Assembly (NCBI GenBank): GCA_025267735.1
Contig: CM046297.1
Location: 30,468,011-30,532,010 of the forward strand
Direction: 5' to 3'
Origin: Mactra quadrangularis
Taxonomy: Eukaryota > Mollusca > Bivalvia > Venerida > Mactridae
DNA: 64,000 bases
Part shown: one piece after another, positions 23,279 to 37,700 of the stretch
Position numbering within the stretch: position 1 is the stretch's first letter
How the letters are laid out: each line of letters opens with the position of its first letter
The notes under the pieces: model-generated
The model's input: only the letters and a program-made list of their open reading frames with translations
Database searches by the model: none
Told to the model about the DNA's origin: nothing
Translations under genes and position numbers: made by a program

Positions 23279-24024
23279 ATATAATGCATGTAAATTTTTA
23301 AACTTAACATTGAAACTACAACCCGTTCATATAAAGCAATAAAAAGTTAATAAATAAAACTTGCAGGATGTTTAACGTTCAATGTCCCAAGGCTGAATGA
23401 CCAAACCGCTTCATCGGTAAAGCGCGAAAACTCGTGCTACACTTAGGCCACCTATCGGAGCTTTCAACCAAGAGAAAGTAATTTTCGTCTAATTCAACAT
23501 TTCAAACGACGAAAATTTCATGTTTTGTGGACTTGTGTGTTCCCCCCCCCCCCCCCCCATAAACGAATGTACCCAAATAAAATAACATGCCCTCTGAAAA
23601 TTGATTATATAAAGTCTATACGCAGATAATGTTATCTTTATACTTAGATCAGGGATTTTATGTAACATATATATGTTTTAAAATCCCTGCGTAGATGCGC
23701 AGCTCGTTCCACTTTAATATTGACTATTTAGCTTCGCAAATGAAATAGATAGGGTTTCTGGTGTTGAAAAGGAGTTCAAAATATAATTGCCCCTTTCATA
23801 GCAGCTGATTTGTTTATTTATATACTACTTTATATGAAAAACATAACATATTGGGTTATTGTTAGTTAAGGCAAACCAGACTAAAACGTACTTGAAAAGA
23901 TAATTTAAAAAAAATATATACAACCAAAGGGAGGTAACTCAAATTGAGAAAATTGGATTATAATGAAAAAGTATAGTGAGTAATCTCCCTTTTCATTTAA
24001 AGATTAAATATTTATTTTTTAGGT
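23279..24024. other. Intergenic, nothing recognised
   Basis: Non-coding with a C-homopolymer at about 23543-23560. No gene or repeat match within the window. Confidence 0.4.
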
Positions 24025-24027
24025 TGG

Positions 24028-24342
24028 GGGGGGGGGGGATTTAACGCCGTAGCAACACACTGTATAGGTTATATCACGGCGTTCAGTCCACCTACTCACT
24101 GTTCCTGGAAAAGCTAAATCTTTGGATTTAGCCGTTAATCAACTACTATGCGCATACTTCCGTCAGCGACAGACTAAGTACTGCCCCACATGATTTAGAA
24201 TCAGTGGTAGGAGGGAGAATAGCCATAAAAAATATTTCATGACCAAGCTCCACGAAAGTATTCCCCGCCCGGGAATCGAACATATGACCTCGATCTCGAC
24301 CAGTAGACTTGTGCGCTACCGACTGAGCTTGCCGGCCGGGCT
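24028..24342 (-). mobile_element. SINE family B, full length
   Basis: Left: GATTTAACGCCGTAGCAAC (tail complement). Middle: TCCTGGAAAAGCTAAATC and CATGATTTAGAATCAGTGG. Right: GGGAATCGAACATATGACC (B box complement) and GTGCGCTACCGACTGAGCTT (A box complement), ending in GCCGGCCGGGC. Confidence 0.85.
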
Positions 24343-25789
24343 GAAATATTTCTGTTAGGTTTTAGTTCTAACTAAAGTGTATTGAAAGACAATCATTTGT
24401 TATAAATATGTAATGATAATTACATTGTGAAGTACATGTATTATATATTTCAGATTAAAAATTTACAGATTTTATCACTTAAGGCATATACAGTCTACGA
24501 AATTAGTGCATACCCGTTTGCCCGGGAATACCACTTATTAAATCGGGCAACCAACAATTTCGTTTGGACAACCAAATTCTGCAAATGAGAAAGACTGCTT
24601 GCTCTTAAAATGATCTGTCCTGATAACCACTTTTATATCTTCATTTCCTAGACTGCATTTAACTCTAATATGTTGCTATACTAAAAAAAGGAACACTCGC
24701 AAAATTTTTCTGGCATAGACTTCTTGTACCCGTAAGTCACCGTAACAATACCGCATGATTATGGCATCACAATTTATATGCTACAGTATCAAGAAGAAAC
24801 AAGTAAAGAATCTGTTTCAACTCAGACAGTTAAAGAGCTGTAAATATCTTAAGTCACATTTCTGTGATACGTACGCGAGGTTAAGCAGAATACTGCGCAT
24901 CACATATCCAAAGGCAGTTTTAAACTTTTTGGTAACACCCTTGAAAACCTACGTGCTATAGTTGCAAATCGTCAATTTCTTCTAATACATGTAGTTGAAG
25001 TTTTCGGAAAATAAATAAATGTTGGTTTTCCAGGGTGTTATCAAAAATATAATATATAACTGGCGTTGATGATGAGATGCGTAGCTAATATAGAAAACTC
25101 TTACCTGCTTAGCCTCGCATTGATATGATGATAATCTGACAAGATTTAAAATACAAACAACTTTTTAAATGTTTTGAGTGGAGACCTTTTTCTTCTTTCA
25201 ATTATTTTTGACTTTATAATCACGTGGTATTGCCTCCCTAAAAGTGTGTTTCTAAAATAATAACTACGAACGTTAAGAGCAACATTATGGACGATGGTCA
25301 TATTTCAACTTTGAACTCATATAAAAAGTCACGTTTCAATTTATTCGCAAATATTGATACTATATTTTGGTCACACTAACTTTAACATCATAATTTATTT
25401 ATTGTATACAGCCTGTAGCGTTATTTATCTCTGTAAACTATATTACGATCAATTTTTAAAGTTTTTGGGTACATACACATTGCCTGAACGTCAACTAACT
25501 TAAATTAAGTCTAAAATGTCGTAAATTGAATTGTTTTTTCACATAGACATTTGAAAATTACCCCAGGGAATATTCTACTGACGGAGAGTTTTAACACGCA
25601 CGAGTTTCGTCTATCCAAATACAACTGACGCTGAATTCGGGCGTTTTCGTAGTTTTACGACAGCAATCAACTTACGTTAGATTTTCACCGAAAAACGTCG
25701 GACGAATCGAGTTTTAGTTTTAGCTTTTACTTCAGAGTTGATTCTTAATTGAGACAGATAAGTTTTCTAGACAATTTTATTTTACAAAC
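24343..25789. other. Intergenic; 3' part is probable promoter region of the nicotinamidase gene
   Basis: No coding feature recognised. From about 25560 to 25740 the sequence is less AT-rich and carries ACG/CG-containing stretches without repeats, immediately before the first coding exon. I infer promoter and 5'UTR here; no TATA box or start site can be assigned with confidence. Confidence 0.35.
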
Positions 25790-28700
25790 ATGATACTATT
25801 TGGGATAAACTTGAATTTTAACTTGTGTTGGTGAGTAAACTTTCATATTGTATTTTAGATATTAAATCAAACTCTAGTTTATAACAGTGTTTACTTGTAG
25901 ATAGATAAGTTTAATGAAATATTTGTGTTGGACAAGTTAACAGTTTCATTTAGTAAAATGTGCATATTTATCTTGTTGAGTTTAATGCCGTACCAACACA
26001 TTATATAGGTCAAATAACGGCATCCAGCGCAGCTAACCTAGCTTTCATGGACCCTTGTCTATAATCAGTACTCACCTACCCTTCTACAAGGCCGAAAACT
26101 TCCCTATATACCTTATTAGCGGAAGACAATGAACATAAAAACCTCCCCGGGTGGGATTCGAACCCGTTACCCCCCCCCCCCCTCGGGACACTAGATTCGA
26201 AATCCCAGTGCACTACCAACTGCGCTTCCGACCAGGGTTATACGTTTAATGAAATATTTGTGTTGTACAAGATAACTTAAATTTAATAACATGAACAGCT
26301 CGTATCAATCTCTACCTGTGTTACAAATATATTTATTTCTCAACTCTTCATTTTTGTTCTCCATTTATCATGTTTAAAATGTGAATCATGCTTTACTAAA
26401 CTTGATATTCTAAATTAATACATGTACTGTTTTAAGCTAACCCTACAAAAGGAACTGATATTTTTCATTAATTTCAAACTGGGTGAAACCCGATTCTATT
26501 GTACGTAATTATTTCACTTGTATTTCCGTTGCTGTATTCATATTAATCTACAACATTATTCACACATTGAAGTCAACATAGATACCTCTTTTTTGACTGA
26601 TTTTATATCACTGTTGACTCCGATAGGGGATAGTAGGTTTGAGTCCTGCTGTCGATAAAATAGTCTCTTAAAGTTAAGTTTAAGCAAGGTTTTTGAAGTC
26701 TACTTTTAGTATCACTATTCAGTCGACTCTTGACATTAACTTCCCCGATCATCGAGTCACACACCAACTGTCAACTGTTAACATACGGCGCAGATTGCAG
26801 TGCATGACCCTAACAGGTACCCATTTACACATGCATGGTGGAGTGAAGCAATCGCAGTTAAATTTCTTGTTCAAGGAAATTAGCAGCGCCTCTAGTGGGA
26901 TTCGAACCCAGGACCTCTCGATCCCTGAGCCCAAGTCCCACTATATGACTACTGCTCCTACTTGCTTACAGAGGACGTGAATCTAACCCTGGTTCATTAA
27001 AGAAAAAATGATGAGGAGAACTGTCCGCCTCATGTGATAAATAATGTAAAATACTTGACTTTATGTTTGATATTTGGTAAATATCTATACATTGATGGCC
27101 CGTACAGTTATTCTATAACAATGAATTTATAAAATCTTGTATAGAAAAAAAATACATAGAACAGAATAAGAACACATCGTCGACGTACCTAAGTTCGCGA
27201 CCAACCTTGATTCGCGGCCATTTTTGTTTATGTTCATACTCTCGCGAGATTTCGAAATTGAGGCTATAACCTGACGTCACGTTTACTACTTGGTTTACGC
27301 TACCGTATAGATCTATTAACTTAAACAGAATGCGTTTTAAATAGGTTTTTTTGCAAGATTTGTTTGAGATTACACAATTACACACTTTTTCTTATTCCAA
27401 AATATTTTGATTTTGATATTAACAATTTGTGTACCGAAAACATAAAAATTACTTAACCACAACGTTTGTCTGCAATGTTTTTCGTCAAATCTGTGATACG
27501 AGACACAGAAAATATTTTTCATTGGCCTTATTTCAATGACGTCACAGCCCGCGAATCTAAAGTACATGTTTCAAGATGGCTGCCGTAATACAGTTGTAGT
27601 TTGTTTTTATGTGTTTCAACCGGTTTTTTGCACTTCATACAGGATTATTGATTGATATTGGTGCAAATTAAAATGATAGTGTCAATAAAGCAGGTTAACA
27701 ACGACATTAAATGTTTTAAGTGACATTTTATTGTTTTGAACGCTTAACACCGCGAATCAAGGTTAGTCCTGGATAGAATAAAACAAAGAATATTTTTTAA
27801 ATGTTGTGATGTATACCGACACGCATAAAAAACTATGCACTCAGTGAAAGACAACTTCCATATTCACATACAAAGTTAAATTCAATGTAGGTATGTTTGG
27901 TATCATTCTGTAGCAAAATCTATAATAGTTTAATAATCCCATCGACGTCTTGACGTTACGGCAGGTCTATGGCTGTACGATTGCTTGCCGTGATCCGTAG
28001 ACGTGGTGAACATAACAGATATTGATGTATAATCACATTATTTAATACAAACAAAGAAAAACAAACAACGTCACCAACATTTACGAAAAGCCCCTCTCTC
28101 TTAAACGTTAATTATGCTTAAGATATTAGCTGGAATTTAAAGAAGTTTCAACGATATGTGGCACATATATTTTGCTAAAGAATGATACCAAATATACCTA
28201 CATTGAATTTAACTTTGTATGTGAAATTTGTCTTTCACTGAGTGTATTGTGGGTTTTTTGCGTGTCAGTTTAGAGACGACATACCGTGGTCTCTCCCTTA
28301 CAAATATATACACTGTGATATTGTACATGTTCGTGTTTTATTTATATAGAACTTCTCATAACATTAAAGTAAAGTTAGTTATTATAAAGATTTGTTTGAA
28401 CAGACGAAATAACCTGGCATATTTACCTTTATATCTTCAAGTAGGATAATAATGTGAAATATGAAAACTCGTTCTTCTCACAAACATTATAAAATATATA
28501 CATGTATTTACCTTGAAAAGGCAAAAATTTTGCCAAAACGTTGGGGGAAAATGAATATGATAGTTTATGCATTATTTTTATGAACTTATCACATGCATTT
28601 TATTCTCACAAACATACTCGTACACTCAACAAAATTTCTAATCGGTTACCCCATTTAAGAAGGATTAAATTCCTTTTCTGTGCCATCCCTATATTTCAAT

Positions 28701-31700
28701 GTATTCGATATGGTCTTAAAAAATGCAATCAAGTGCAATGATACTTCTTATATTTCTGAATTTAAATTTGCCTATCAACAATAAATACCTGTTTTAACCA
28801 TTCTCATCTTACAGTACATGCAATTTTATAGACTGTTTTTTATATATATTAAGTAATATTTTATGCATAAATCTTTATTTATCTTTATATTGTACCATCC
28901 TTTTGCTCACCATACATGTACCATGTCAATGTCATGAAATATATAATGTATATGTATACATATATAATCTTTAATTCCGAACAACCGAAATTAACTAAGG
29001 ACTATTATAGCTGTATTTATTAAAGGAAAATATATCAGGTATATTCCAGACAAATTCTCAATAATTGTGATTTTATACGATTGTTTTTAACATAAGTATC
29101 AATGCAAAAAGTCACAAAGTGAAGAAATTCAGAACAAGTATCCAATCATGTGTATGACATCAGTTGGCAGCTACCACGGCACGACAAGGTAATGTTCCAT
29201 GTCATATTGCTAGAAGTTCAATAGCCATGCTTCATGTAAGTAAATCCTTTCCTTCAAAGAGTGTGGTAGCTGACAACGGAGGTCATACACATTATTAAAT
29301 ATTTGTTCTGAATTATCACATGTAGCTAATGTGGTTTCTGAAAAAAAAGTTTTTATTAAAACATTTTCTTCAGTTTTGACTACATGTACTTCAAGAATTT
29401 TACAAAAACAAATGTTTGGTTACATTCTGAACCCGGGTCGGTAGCGCAGTTGATTGCGCACCGGGATTTCGAATCTAGTGTCCCGAGGGGGTACGGGTTC
29501 GAAATCCACCAAGGGAGGTTATACCCTTCCATGAACATTTGACAATTATGTCAATTTTCCTCCGCTAATAAGGTATATGGAGAAGTTTTCGGCCTTATGG
29601 AAGGGTAGGTGAGTACTGGTTATAGACAATGGTCCAGGAAAGCTAGGTTATGTGCGCTGGACGCCATTATATGACATATACCATGTGTTGCTACGACGTT
29701 AAACCCAACAAAGTAAATAAATAAGTTACATTCTGAATGCCTCGTGACTATTTACACAATAACCGTCAAGCCACTGTACGAAGATATACCGCAAGACTGC
29801 TATAAAAATGTGAAGTCATTAAAATAAAACATGCGATATTAGACACAAGAAACATGTCAACCGTTTTGCCAAGTTTAAGTTTGGCTAAGTGCCAATTTCC
29901 TTAAATGCCGGTCCATTTATAAGATTACACTATATTCATTTGTAAACATTCAATATGAATGATTCAAAATCGTTTTAATAGCTTAATTTTGTACTTTCAA
30001 TTTTTTCTCTAGCAAGACTTCATCTTTAGCATATTATGATCAAATCTATTTTAAGTATTAACAAACAGACTCTCTGTTGGTCTACTTTGAAATGCTATAA
30101 GTAACATAAACATATTTAACTGAAGAGAATGTAAAGTGTCATCCAAAATTACCTTTACGTCTGTTTAAAGGCTGTTTTTGCATTTTATAAAAAATAATTA
30201 ATTATCAGATATATTTACGCATTCAGATTTTATTAGATTGTAACTTTTGAAAGACGAACAATGGTATTTCATTTAATTGTAATACATGTACAAAAATGCA
30301 CGTATCTAAAGAGATGATTTTAATTTATTTAGCATTGTTAACGATTAAAAACAAATTAAACATTCACAAAAGTGTGAAGGTAATTGTTGATGGCACTATA
30401 TATAAAGAGAGGATGTATACAGCCATTATTTGCTTGTTATCTGATAAATAAAATATGTATTAAACTAAATTTAGTGAAGCTTTCATTTATTAAAAGTTAT
30501 ATTTCATTCGAGTTGTTTGAAGTAATCTAAAACGCATTCATACCAGATAAATGTGTATTTTTTGTACAGTACATGGACTTTAAGGTTTTACTGTAACTTG
30601 TTTTGTTTTTGTTGGGTTTAACGCCGTAGCAACACATTGTATAGGTCTTATAACGGCCAATAACAGTCAACCTATTCACTGTTCCTGGAAAGGCTAAATC
30701 TCTGGATTTAGTTGTTAACCAACTACTAAACGCATACTTTCGTCAGTGACTGACAACTGCCCAACATGATTAAGAACCATTGATAGGAGGGAGAATGACC
30801 GTAAAAAATCATGACCAAACTCCACGAAACTATGCCCCTCGCGGGAATCGATCCCACGACCTCTCGATCAGTAGACTTGCGTGCTACCAAATGAGTTAGC
30901 CGGGCGGCTTTACTGTAACTACATTGTACGTTATACATAGAAGTGTACTATTTCTATGTTTTTGTGTTCAGTCGCTTAACTTTACTTGCTATATTTAGAA
31001 CTGTCATTTGTGAACACTAATAAATGACCTTTTAAAAATCGGGAATGTGGCAGATCCAGAAATATCTATAAGGGTCGTCCATGTTTTGGAAGGTGTTTAA
31101 ATGTGAGAACAGTTTGAACGGGAGGGGACAAAACAAATTTTGCAGACGTTTGGAAACGGATAACGCAGAAAAATGGAAGCATTTTAGCAATTTCTACACA
31201 ATACAATGTAAAAAGCAAATAAATAAACATGCAATCCTTAAGTTAAGTCATCCAATGTATTTATATTTGGTTACATAATATGATACTGTGTATATATTCT
31301 ACTTTAAAAGTATTTTTGTAGCGACGGAAATATCAGACGGTAACTGTCTTTGATATAAAATAACATGACTAACCTTGTGGTTAAAGAACAAGTTGTTTGT
31401 CTGTTAAATGGCATCTATAATTTTATCGTACGGAAACGTTTCAGGGCCTGCAGTTGATGAGATGTTTTGTGTTAAGACCCCTTATTTTTATTCGCATTGA
31501 CTAGATGTTTTTGCTTATCCCAATAAAATTTATTGACAAAGATGAGAAGATTTTAGGCATTGCAACTAACCTTTCTCGGTATGATTGATGCTAGAGTCTC
31601 TCGACGAAAATCAAGGAGAAAAAATACACTTCTTGTTTATGTAACATAACTTACGTGTTTCATTGTAACATAACTTACATGTAACATTGTAACATAACAT

Positions 31701-34700
31701 ACATGTATCAATGTAACATAACTAACGTGTATCAATGTAACATAACTCACATGTATCATTGTAATATAACTAACGTGTATCATTGTAACATAACTTACGT
31801 GTATCATTGTAACATAACTAACGTGTATCATTGTAACATAACTTACGTGTATCATTGTAACATAACTTACGTGTATCATTGTAACATAACTTACATGTAT
31901 CATTGTAACATAACATATTTGTATCAATGTAACATAACATACATGTATCATTGTAACATAACATACATGTATCATTGTAACATAACATACATGTATCATT
32001 GTAACATAACTTACATGTATCATTGTAACATAACTAACATGTATCATTGTAACATAACTTACATGTATCATTGTAACATAACTTACATGTATCATTGTAA
32101 CATAACATATTTGTATCAATGTAACATAACATACATGTATCATTGTAACATAACATACATGTATCATTGTAACATAACATACATGTATCATTGTAACATA
32201 ACTTACATGTATCATTGTAACAAAACTTACATGTATCATTGTAACATAACTTACGTGTATCATTGTAACATAACTTACATGTATCATTGTAACATAACTA
32301 ACGTGTATCATTGTAACATAACTAACGTGTATCATTGTAACATAACTAACGTGTATCATTGTAACGTAACATACATGTATCATTGTAACGTAACATACAT
32401 GTATCATTGTAACATAACTTACATGTATCAATGTAACATAACTAACGTGTATCATTGTAACATAACTTACATGTATCATTGTAACATAACTTATATGTAT
32501 CATAGTAACAAAACTTACATAAATCATTGTAACATAACTAACGGGTATCATTGTAACATAACTTACATGTATCATTGTAACATAACTAACGTGTATCATT
32601 GTAACGTAACATACATGTATCATTGTAACATAACATACATGTATCATTGTAACATAACATACATGTATCATTGTAACATAACATACATGTATCATTGTAA
32701 CATAACTTACATGTATCATTGTAACATAACTTACATGTATCAATGTAACATAACTAACATGTATCATTGTATCATAACTTACATGTATCATTGTAATATA
32801 ACTTACATGTATCATTGTAACATTACTTACATGTATCAATGTAACATAACTTACATGTATCATTGTAACATAACTAACGTGTATCATTGTAACATAACTA
32901 ACGTGTATCATTGTAACATAACTAACGTGTATCATTGTAACATAACTAACGTGTATCATTGTAACATAACTTACGTGTATCATTGTAACATAACTTACAT
33001 GTATCATTGTAACATAACTTACGTGTATCATTGTAACATAACTGACGTGTATCATTGTAACATAACTTACATGTATCATTGTAACATAACTAACGTGTAT
33101 CATTGTAACATAACTAACGTGTATCATTGTAACATAACTAACGTGTATCATTGTAACATAACTAACGTGTATCAATGTAACATAACTTACGTGTATCAAT
33201 GTAACATAACTTACATGTATCATTGTAACATAACTAACGTGTATCATTGTAACATAACTTACGTGTATCAATGTAACATAACTTACATGTATCATTGTAA
33301 CATTACATTCGTGTATCATTGTAACATAACATACATGTTTTATTGTAACATAACTTACGTGTATCATTGTAACATAACTCGCATGAATCATTGTAGCAAA
33401 ACTTACTTTTATCATTGTAACATAACTTACTTGTATCATTGTAACATAACATAATGTATCATTGTAACATTAATTACATGTATCAATGTAACATAACTTA
33501 CATGTAACATTGTAACATAACTTACAGGAATCATTGTAACAAAACTTACATGTATTATTGTAACATAACTTACGTGTATCATTGTAACATAACTCGCATG
33601 TATCATTGTAACATAACTCGCATGTATAATTGTAACAAAACTAACGTGTATCATTGTAACATAACATACATGTATCATTGTAACATAACATACAAGTATC
33701 ATTGTAACATAACATACAAGTATCATTGTAACATAACTTACGTGTATCAATGTAACATAATTTACATGTATCATTGTAACATAACTTACATGTATCATTG
33801 TAACATAACTTACGTGTTCTATTGTAACATAACTTACGTATATCGTTCAGTGTGACAGACTTTACTTGTAACTTCAGAAGATCATGTTGTAAATTAAATA
33901 CAAATGTGCCAAGTTTTATAGTTACACAGTTATACCTAGCACATTGTTGTTTATCTTGCAGGTATGGTTTGTTTATTGTCACAGTTTCATCATTAGTAAT
34001 ACCAGTATCTACAAACACAGCTCTTGTTGTGATTGATGTGCAAAAATGTTTTCTTCCTGGTGGTTCGTTAGCAGTTACAGACGCTGATGAAATCATTCCA
34101 GTTATTAACAACATCCGTAGACAGTACACGGATCTCTTCTCCTTGACTATATTATCACAAGATTGGCACTGTGCTGATCACGTGTCTTTTGCATCACAAC
34201 ACACGGGACATTCCCCATTTGATGTCATCACCTTAGAATATGACGTAGATGGTAATTTCAAAAACTTTCAATTTAACAGCATCCTAAATACGTTTTCTTT
34301 ACTTATCTAATGTGACACGATTGGACGTCGCTGGAGTAAATACGTATTGCTCTATTACTTGAGCTTATTCAATAATCAATATACTTTATTAAGTTTTTAA
34401 TGTCCAATTTAAAGCTGCTTAATTTCTATATTTTTTTAAGTTTATGAGTTTTAAGAATTAAACTTTTCATAATAAAGCATTTATCCTATGCATTATTTTA
34501 TAGGTAATCTATGTAGAGATACATCATGTTTATATATGTATTATTTTATAGGTAATCTATGTAGAGATACATCATGTTTATATATGTATTATTTTATAGG
34601 TAATCTATGTAGAGATACATCATGTTTATATATGTATTTTTTTATAGGTAATCTATGTAGAGATACATTATATGTTTGTATATGTATTATTTTATAGGTA

Positions 34701-37700
34701 ATCTATGTAGAGATACATCATGTTTATATATGTATTATTTTATAGGTAATCTATGTAGAGATACATTATATGTTTGTATATGTATTATTTTATAGGTAAT
34801 CTATGTAGAGATACATCAGGTACGTTTATATATGTATTATTTTATAGGTAATCTATGTAGAGATACATCATGTTCATATATGTATTATTTTATAGGTAAT
34901 CTATGTAGAGATACGTCAGGTACGTTTATATATGTATTATTTTATAGGTAATCTATGTAGAGATACGTCAGGTACGTTTATATATGTATTATTTTATAGG
35001 TAATCTATGTAGAGATACATCATGTTCATATATGTATTATTTTATAGGTAATCTATGTAGAGATACGTCAGGTACGTTTATATATGTATTATTTTATAGG
35101 TAATCTATGTAGAGATACATCATGTTTATATATGTATTATTTTATAGGTAATCTATGTAGAGATACATTATATGTTTGTATATGTATCCCAGCAAACAAA
35201 TGACGTCGTACGAACGTCAGATAAACGTTGGGTCCCAACGTCGGGTTGACGTCGCCCCATAGTTGGATTTGAAAGTTTTTTAGACGGTAGATTTCCGACG
35301 TCGTTTTAACGTCTGACCCCGACGTCGTATCAACGTCGCCTCGTTGTTAGATTTTAAAGTTTTTTAGAAGGTAGGTTTCCGACGTCGTATTAACGTCTGA
35401 CCCCGACGTCGTATTAACGTCACCTCACAGTTGGATTTGAAGGTTTTTTAGACGGTAGATTTCCGACGTCGTATTAACGTCTGACCCCGACGTCGTATTA
35501 ACGTCGCCTCGTTGTTAGATTTTAAATTTTTTAGACGGTAGATTTCCGACGTCGTATAAACGTCTGACCCCGACGTCGTATTAACGTCACCTCATGGTTG
35601 GATTTGAAAGTTTTTTAGACGGTAGATTTCCGACGTCGAATTAACGTCTGACCCCGACGTCGTTTTAACGTCGCCTCACAGTTGGATTTGAAAGTTTTTT
35701 AGACGGTAGATTTCCGTCGTCGTATTAACGTCTGAGCCCGACGTCGTATTAATGTCGTATGTTGGTTGGATTAGACAGTTTTTTAGCCGTTGGATGACCA
35801 ACGGATATACGACGTGGTACAATCAATATGTATCAAAGATAAATCCAACCAAAATCAGACCTGAATAAAACAATTACATGACAAGAATCTATATACACGT
35901 AAAAACAACACAAATTAGTTTATCATTGGTAATTTTACTTTTGATTTTGTTTGATGGTAATAGGATAAAAAAATAAAATCACAATAAATACGACATTAAA
36001 ATATACAATTAAATGTTACAATCATACACATAAATGTTTCGAACTAAACATGCTGATTTTTTAATTAATTCATCTCACATTCATAATGTCTAATGAAAAA
36101 ACACGTTATCAACACTTTTTCTAAGATTCTATATCTGTATTACTGGCCATTAAAATCGTAGCTCAGACAATATACTTATTAAAAATATTGAGATAAGATT
36201 ACATGAAATACTGAAATCTAAAATAGTACATCTCTGCTAGATACTAAGTCATATATGTGCAAACATGGAAATGAAAAAGTAGACAATATTGCTAAAGAAT
36301 CTTTAAACCTTCAACCAGTAGATGTCAAGTTACCAAGTACCGCCTTCAAATGTTCAATCAATACGTTAATTAAGTCAAAATGGCAAACAATGTGGATTAA
36401 TGCTGTTCGTTTGTTTGGGTTTTACGGCGCACCAACACAAAAAGGTCATATCGCGCCGAACACAATCAATGATACTATTAATTCAAACGAAGTTAATAAT
36501 GTAAAACTCTATGTCTTATTATAAACATTTATTTCTTTCAAAAAGTTAAGTATCGCATATGATGATACAGATTCAAAAAGTTCTTTAAGGGAGTTCACTT
36601 TAAAAAGTTTGTCACGAATGTATTTAAGATCCTGACAGTCAAGGTGAACGTGTTTTACATTGAAATGCTCGTCACATGGAATACATGTAGGTGCTTCCAC
36701 TCTTTTGAGAAGGTATGAATGTGTCAATCTGGTATGACCAATCCTACATCGCGTAATCACTATTTGATCTCGGCGATTAAAAAATATTGATGACGAAGAT
36801 GAACCAAGGACGGGCTTTATGTCATGTAACTTATTAAATACAGCATTATTCCACATTGTTTGCCATTTTGACTTAATTATCGAATTTATCGAACATTTGA
36901 AGTCGCTGCGTGGAATAATGCAATATGTAAGAAGTTACATGACATAAAGCCAACCCTTGATTCATCTTCGTCAATTATATTTGCTAGTTGACGTGTGCCA
37001 TAAAACCCCAAATAAACAAACAAACAAACCATTGCTTAAAGGAAGTATGTACATATCACAAAGGGCAATGTGTAAAAGATTTCTTTTCTCCCACAAAAGT
37101 TAAATATATCATCAGAGTGGAGGATAAAATGTTCATTCAACTTAGAAAAAAAATACTTTAAGTGTTCTATAATAACAGGGGTGTAATTTCTAAAAAAATT
37201 ATCCGGACAATCGTTCCTGAATGTTCGTGTAGATCATCTAAACACAGTAGTTTCCATTGACATAGACCTTGACTAGTTCTGAAAATATAAGAAATTGGCT
37301 TACTGAAAAATAATAAGGGCGAACGGACCTCATGCCGCTTAATTAAAGAAAATGGTTGAGTTTTGGCAGTATCATTTCACTCAAAGTAAGTACTTATTGA
37401 TTATTTTTTTAAATGATATCTGCAAATTTCAACCATTTAAGCGGGATAATCTACTAAAACACAAATAAAACTAACGCATTTTTAAAAAAATGCCCTTTAA
37501 TTTCTTAGCAATTTGACTTTTCTATGTCGAAAAACGCCAGTGCTATTAGCGCTTAGATAATTTTGTTTTCTATGTCCAACAAATCCAGTGCATTCAGCGC
37601 TTTGATCATTTATGTTGTCAACCATACTTTCATGTCTCTTTTTGTCTTACGATAAATAAGAAAATGGGTGGGTGCGCTCAAAGCTTCATGTTGGCATACA

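Noticed and set aside
27571..27584. CAAGATGGCTGCCG as a YY1-type promoter start
   Set aside because: It lies inside a probable inverted-repeat element in an intron, with no exon or donor following it in a usable frame.
31410..31432. Alternative first exon of nicotinamidase starting MASIILS
   Set aside because: The phase would fit, but the donor would be GTACGG, a poor site; the exon at 25790-25830 has a strong GTGAGT donor.
31637..33855. Open frames of about 600 and 583 codons in the satellite, and two shorter ones next to it
   Set aside because: They consist only of the 24-bp satellite read in frame; both strands are open at once, which is a by-product of the unit length.
34488..34697. Repeated NLCRDTSC peptide as a repeat protein or extra exons
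   Set aside because: It is the copied intron end and exon 3 start; the frame is broken by 50- and 52-bp units and there is no start context.
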